From NCBI GenBank assembly GCA_021796315.1, contig JAJYOH010000287.1, forward strand, positions 1 through 7,502: a stretch of 7,502 nt of DNA. The letters are read 5' to 3'. How positions within the stretch are numbered: position 1 is the first letter of the stretch; every line of letters begins with the position of its first letter. Under the pieces are notes generated by a model, which ran no database searches, was not told the DNA's origin, and saw only the letters and a program-made list of their open reading frames with translations. Positions 5,119-7,502 of the stretch are shown piece after piece. This DNA comes from Chloroflexota bacterium. Its GTDB lineage: Bacteria; Chloroflexota; Anaerolineae; Anaerolineales; Villigracilaceae. Made by a program: the position numbers and the translations under genes.

Positions 5119-6006
5119 TTAACCATTCGGTATTTCTTCTAAGCTGTGTGATTGATTGACGATATAAATCCCAGCCAGCGCGATCAGTCCGCCAAGGATT
5201 TGGATCAGGTTGGGGATTTCGCTCAAAAGCGGAATGGCGAGAATTGCTGTCATGATCGGCTGGCCGATCAAAGTTGGAGAAACGACGCGGGCGGGCAAAT
5301 GTCCGAGCGCATAAGAGATCGAAATGTAGCCGATGGTCTGTGAGACGATGGCAGTGGCAAGGAAGATGAGCCATGTCGCCGCGTCGTAGCCGAAGAATGA
5401 ATTACCCAAGATCAAATTGATCAAGATCATGGCCGTGGACGCGGATACGCCAACCAGCCATGTGTAACGGAGTGGGTCAATGTGCTGGCGTCCGCGCTGG
5501 GTCGAGAGCATGTAGGATGCATAAAATATTGCCGCGGAACTTGCCATCAAATCGCCGAGGCCCAAGCGCGGATGAAGCAGAAAATCGCTGCCCATGATCA
5601 AAGCCGCGCCTGCCAGGGCCAGTGCAAGGCCGAGCCAAAAAATGCCCGACAATTTTTCGCGAAAGATCAGCCATGCGCCCAATGCAACCCATAGCGGCGC
5701 GGTGTTGCCAAGCAGGGTCGCGTTGGCGGCGGTGGTAAAGGCCAGCGAAGAATTCCAAAACGTAAAATCGCCAGCGGTGAAAATGCCAGCCATAATGGGA
5801 AATATCAAAACCGCGCGAGAGATCGGCGCTCCCGTTTTTTGCCGCTGAAAGAAGAACGGGCTGAGAATGATGGTCGAAAAGAAGAGACGATAGAAACCGG
5901 TGATAGGTCCGGGTGCATGCGCCCAACGCACAAACATGGCGGACAGACTTAAAGATAATATTCCCACACCAAGCGCGATGTATGGAAGCCAATTGGGATT
6001 TTTCAT
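5119..6006 (-). CDS. EamA-family (drug/metabolite transporter superfamily) permease
   Basis: A 295-residue integral membrane protein of the DMT superfamily with two tandem EamA repeats (PF00892) and about ten hydrophobic helices. Repeat 1 spans about residues 9-138 and includes FYRLFFSTIILSP and the signature run NSSLAFTTAANATLLGNTAP (85-104), then FREKLS. Repeat 2 spans about 150-286 and includes ISYALGHLPARVVSPTL and LGGLIALAGIYIV. Length is normal for the family. The substrate cannot be read from sequence; DMT exporters carry amino acids, metabolites or drugs. It is the last gene of the CPBP-HAD-EamA cluster, 13 nt after the HAD stop. The ATG at 6006 has no ribosome site; TAGAAT ends 7 nt upstream, suggesting an internal promoter and a leaderless start. 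The C-terminus is short and polar (SHSLEEIPNG). Confidence 0.95.
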   Translation of the reverse strand: MKNPNWLPYIALGVGILSLSLSAMFVRWAHAPGPITGFYRLFFSTIILSPFFFQRQKTGAPISRAVLIFPIMAGIFTAGDFTFWNSSLAFTTAANATLLGNTAPLWVALGAWLIFREKLSGIFWLGLALALAGAALIMGSDFLLHPRLGLGDLMASSAAIFYASYMLSTQRGRQHIDPLRYTWLVGVSASTAMILINLILGNSFFGYDAATWLIFLATAIVSQTIGYISISYALGHLPARVVSPTLIGQPIMTAILAIPLLSEIPNLIQILGGLIALAGIYIVNQSHSLEEIPNG

Positions 6007-6013
6007 GGGCGGA

Positions 6014-6019
6014 ATTCTA
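6014..6019 (-). promoter_or_regulatory. -10-like TAGAAT 7 nt before the EamA ATG
   Basis: On the minus strand the HAD stop TGA is followed directly by TAGAAT, then 7 nt (TCCGCCC), then ATG 6006. It matches TATAAT at 5 of 6 positions. No Shine-Dalgarno precedes the ATG, and I see no good -35 about 17 nt further upstream. Confidence 0.4.
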
Positions 6020-6748
6020 TCACGCTGATAAGAGCGCCGGGATCTCGCTCAATGTGGATACAACCGCGTCAGGCCGGACTTCGGAGCGGGGTGCCGTTTT
6101 CTGGACTCTGCGCGTGACCCAGATGCTGTTCATGCCAACTGCCTGCGCGCCGACGATGTCCGCCTCAAAGGTGTCGCCAATCATCACGGCCTGCTCCGCC
6201 GGAACCTGAAAATGCTCCAGGGCGGCGCGGAAAATGCCCGGATGCGGTTTTCGTTTGCCGAAGGCAGCAGATGAAATGATGTATTCAAAATAAGTGCGGA
6301 TATTGACTTTATCGATCAGGGCATATGTGTTTAGATCATCCGCGCCGTTGGAAATGACGCCAAGACGGAATCCGCGCTGCTTGAGCGCCTCCAACACTGG
6401 GATGGCATCATCTTCTGCGAACCAGTTGGCTTGCGTGATGCAATACATCGAGCGCAGGGCGGCTTGCAAATCTTCGTCAGAGAGATGGATGCCGTTCTTG
6501 TTCAACAGACCGCGCAAAACCAGGCCGATGCCTGGCTCGTCGAGGTCGTCTTCGCGCAATTTGTAATAAAGCTGAAACAGGGTTTTGTCTTTGCCAAAAA
6601 GTTCGCGCGGAGAGAGAACCACGCCGAAACTGCGCAGGGAATTCCACAGAGCTTTGTCGGCGCGGAGATACAGATTTTCCCAGGGCTCTTTGTCGTAGAT
6701 GAGTGTATTGCCAAGGTCGAAAAGAACTGCGCAGATGGGAGTTTTCAT
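6020..6748 (-). CDS. HAD-superfamily hydrolase (subfamily IA type)
   Basis: A 242-residue haloacid-dehalogenase-fold enzyme, probably a small-molecule phosphatase. Seen: motif I FDLGNTL (nucleophile D11), a helical cap at about 17-112, motif II GVISNG (S133, N134), motif III FGKRKPHP (K167), and motif IV IGDTFEADIVGA (D192, D197). In motif I the usual second aspartate (DxD), the general acid in phosphatases, is glycine (G13). This DLGNT form is seen in some HAD proteins, but it makes phosphatase activity less certain. The start is set at ATG 6748 because the protein then begins five residues before the motif I strand. The same frame runs open to 6868, but that part overlaps the end of the CPBP gene and has no HAD similarity. 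It lies 11 nt after the CPBP stop and 13 nt before EamA. There is no ribosome site; TAAAAT ends 8 nt before the ATG. Confidence 0.93.
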   Translation of the reverse strand: MKTPICAVLFDLGNTLIYDKEPWENLYLRADKALWNSLRSFGVVLSPRELFGKDKTLFQLYYKLREDDLDEPGIGLVLRGLLNKNGIHLSDEDLQAALRSMYCITQANWFAEDDAIPVLEALKQRGFRLGVISNGADDLNTYALIDKVNIRTYFEYIISSAAFGKRKPHPGIFRAALEHFQVPAEQAVMIGDTFEADIVGAQAVGMNSIWVTRRVQKTAPRSEVRPDAVVSTLSEIPALLSA

Positions 6749-6756
6749 CGGGGTGA

Positions 6757-6762
6757 ATTTTA
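6757..6762 (-). promoter_or_regulatory. -10-like TAAAAT 8 nt before the HAD ATG
   Basis: Its first three bases are the TAA stop of the CPBP gene; 8 nt (TCACCCCG) then separate it from ATG 6748. It matches TATAAT at 5 of 6 positions. No ribosome site is present. This is the weakest of the four -10/ATG arrangements, because any TAA stop supplies half the hexamer. Confidence 0.3.
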
Positions 6763-7502
6763 ACGGGAAATGCGCGAGCGTGTGTAAAGGTAAATTAGAA
6801 CGGCTCCCAGCACGAGGGCGGGCAGAACGATGAGTCCGGCTTCTGGACCAAACGCTCCGCCCGTCCAAATCTCAGGGCCGAAGACTTGGATATGAGTCAG
6901 CGGATAAATATCCAGCCCGGAAACTGGAAAGCCGAAGATAACACCCTCGAAGAAATTCCAGCCGATATGCAAACCGATGGAGAGCCAAAGTTGTTTTGTG
7001 CGGGCATAGCCGTAGGCGAGGAACAAGCCTGCAAAGAAAATGCCAGCGGCGCTGACCCATGTGGCATTGGGATTGCCGAGATGGAGGAGACCAAAAATGC
7101 TGGACGAAACGAGAACACCCCAGAAGAGATTGGTGCCGCTGGCAATGGTTTGAAGATGATAGCCGCGGCTGAGCAGTTCTTCATTCCAGCCGACGAAGAT
7201 GAAGATAGCCAGGAAGGTCGCGGTGTTTGCGATGACATTGAAGATGGATTCGGTTTGCCACGCGAAGGACTCGAATTTTGACCAGCCCAGCAGGAGCATT
7301 GCTGAGAAGATCGTTCCCATCATGACGAATGTGATCCCAATGCCTGTTAGAACGTCCCAGAGTAATTGGATGTTAAGGGTAAATCCGAGACTTGAAATGG
7401 TTCTTTTGTCCAGCAGGCGTCTCACGAGAAAGATCGAGCCTGTGAAAACCAGAAACTCACCGATTTGATTTAAGAGCAGGTTGTGAAGCTGGAGACCAAA
7501 TA
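6760..7502 (-). CDS. CPBP-family intramembrane protease (partial, runs off the right edge)
   Basis: A multi-spanning membrane protein of the CPBP/Rce1-like family (PF02517), intramembrane glutamic endopeptidases related to CAAX-processing and bacteriocin-immunity proteins. Seen: motif 1 EELLSRGY (the two glutamates at 7182-7177, the arginine shortly after), motif 2 FGLLHLGNP (histidine at 7083-7081) and motif 3 SIGLHIGWNFFEG (histidine at 6969-6967, asparagine three residues later). All expected catalytic residues are therefore present. The frame is open through to 7502; the 25 codons before a GTG at 7425 encode NQIGEFLVFTGSIFLV, a typical first membrane helix before the family's RRLLDKRTISSLGF. 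The true start therefore lies beyond the window, and the GTG at 7425 is internal. The C-terminus ends in another membrane helix and a basic tail (YTRSRISR). The substrate is unknown. It is followed by HAD 11 nt downstream. Confidence 0.93.
   Translation of the reverse strand, partial: FGLQLHNLLLNQIGEFLVFTGSIFLVRRLLDKRTISSLGFTLNIQLLWDVLTGIGITFVMMGTIFSAMLLLGWSKFESFAWQTESIFNVIANTATFLAIFIFVGWNEELLSRGYHLQTIASGTNLFWGVLVSSSIFGLLHLGNPNATWVSAAGIFFAGLFLAYGYARTKQLWLSIGLHIGWNFFEGVIFGFPVSGLDIYPLTHIQVFGPEIWTGGAFGPEAGLIVLPALVLGAVLIYLYTRSRISR

Noticed and set aside
5477..5992. A 171-codon frame on the minus strand inside the EamA gene
   Set aside because: It is a shadow frame of the transporter, with many His/Arg residues, no domain and no initiation signals.
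6749..6868. A 40-codon N-terminal extension of the HAD protein
   Set aside because: It overlaps the end of the CPBP gene in another frame, is arginine-rich with no HAD similarity, and ATG 6748 gives the normal distance to motif I.
6886..7281. A 131-codon acidic plus-strand frame opposite the CPBP gene
   Set aside because: The Glu/Asp-rich composition is what the antisense of phenylalanine/leucine-rich membrane codons gives; it has no ribosome site or domain.
7423..7425. GTG as the start of the CPBP gene
   Set aside because: The frame is open to the window edge and the upstream codons encode a typical first membrane helix of the family, so the gene is truncated by the window.

Overview
The window looks like an ordinary chromosomal stretch of a bacterium of moderate G+C. 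The best guess for its origin is a member of the Chloroflexota (Anaerolineae-like). That guess is an inference from the gene mix: a two-domain thioredoxin, a stand-alone 84-residue Smr protein, an actinobacterial/chloroflexal-style histidine phosphatase, an ATC-hydrolase-family protein and a CPBP protease. No marker gene was available to test it. I see no tRNA, rRNA, CRISPR array, insertion sequence, integrase or phage gene. There is no gene-free stretch longer than about 170 bases.

Layout. (1) Positions 1-658, minus strand: a small two-helix membrane protein (DUF2892/YgaP-like) followed by a thioredoxin that runs off the left edge and starts to show a membrane extension. (2) 831-2095, plus strand: an RsuA/RluB-type rRNA pseudouridine synthase, then a VOC-superfamily protein with its own sigma-70 promoter. 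A strong two-way hairpin terminator lies at 2096-2133. (3) 4430-2142, minus strand: a tight operon of rarA (replication-fork AAA+ ATPase), a histidine phosphatase and an Smr-domain protein; the spacings are 1 nt and a 1-nt overlap. (4) 4468-5100, plus strand: an ATC-hydrolase-family protein, divergent from rarA. (5) 7502-5119, minus strand: a CPBP intramembrane protease (running off the right edge), a HAD hydrolase and an EamA/DMT transporter, 11 and 13 nt apart.

The most interesting signal is in translation and transcription starts rather than gene content. Three genes have clear Shine-Dalgarno sequences (DUF2892, VOC, ATC hydrolase). Four others (the pseudouridine synthase, rarA, the HAD hydrolase and the EamA transporter) lack one and instead carry a -10-like hexamer that ends 6-8 nt before the ATG, as expected for leaderless mRNAs. 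In the rarA/ATC-hydrolase gap the -10 is the 8-bp palindrome ATTATAAT, so one element reads as TATAAT on both strands and can serve both divergent genes. Two of the -10 hexamers abut or are built from the stop codon of the upstream gene.

I looked for an undescribed multi-gene system and do not see a convincing one. The nearest candidates are the thioredoxin/DUF2892 pair and the rarA-phosphatase-Smr operon.
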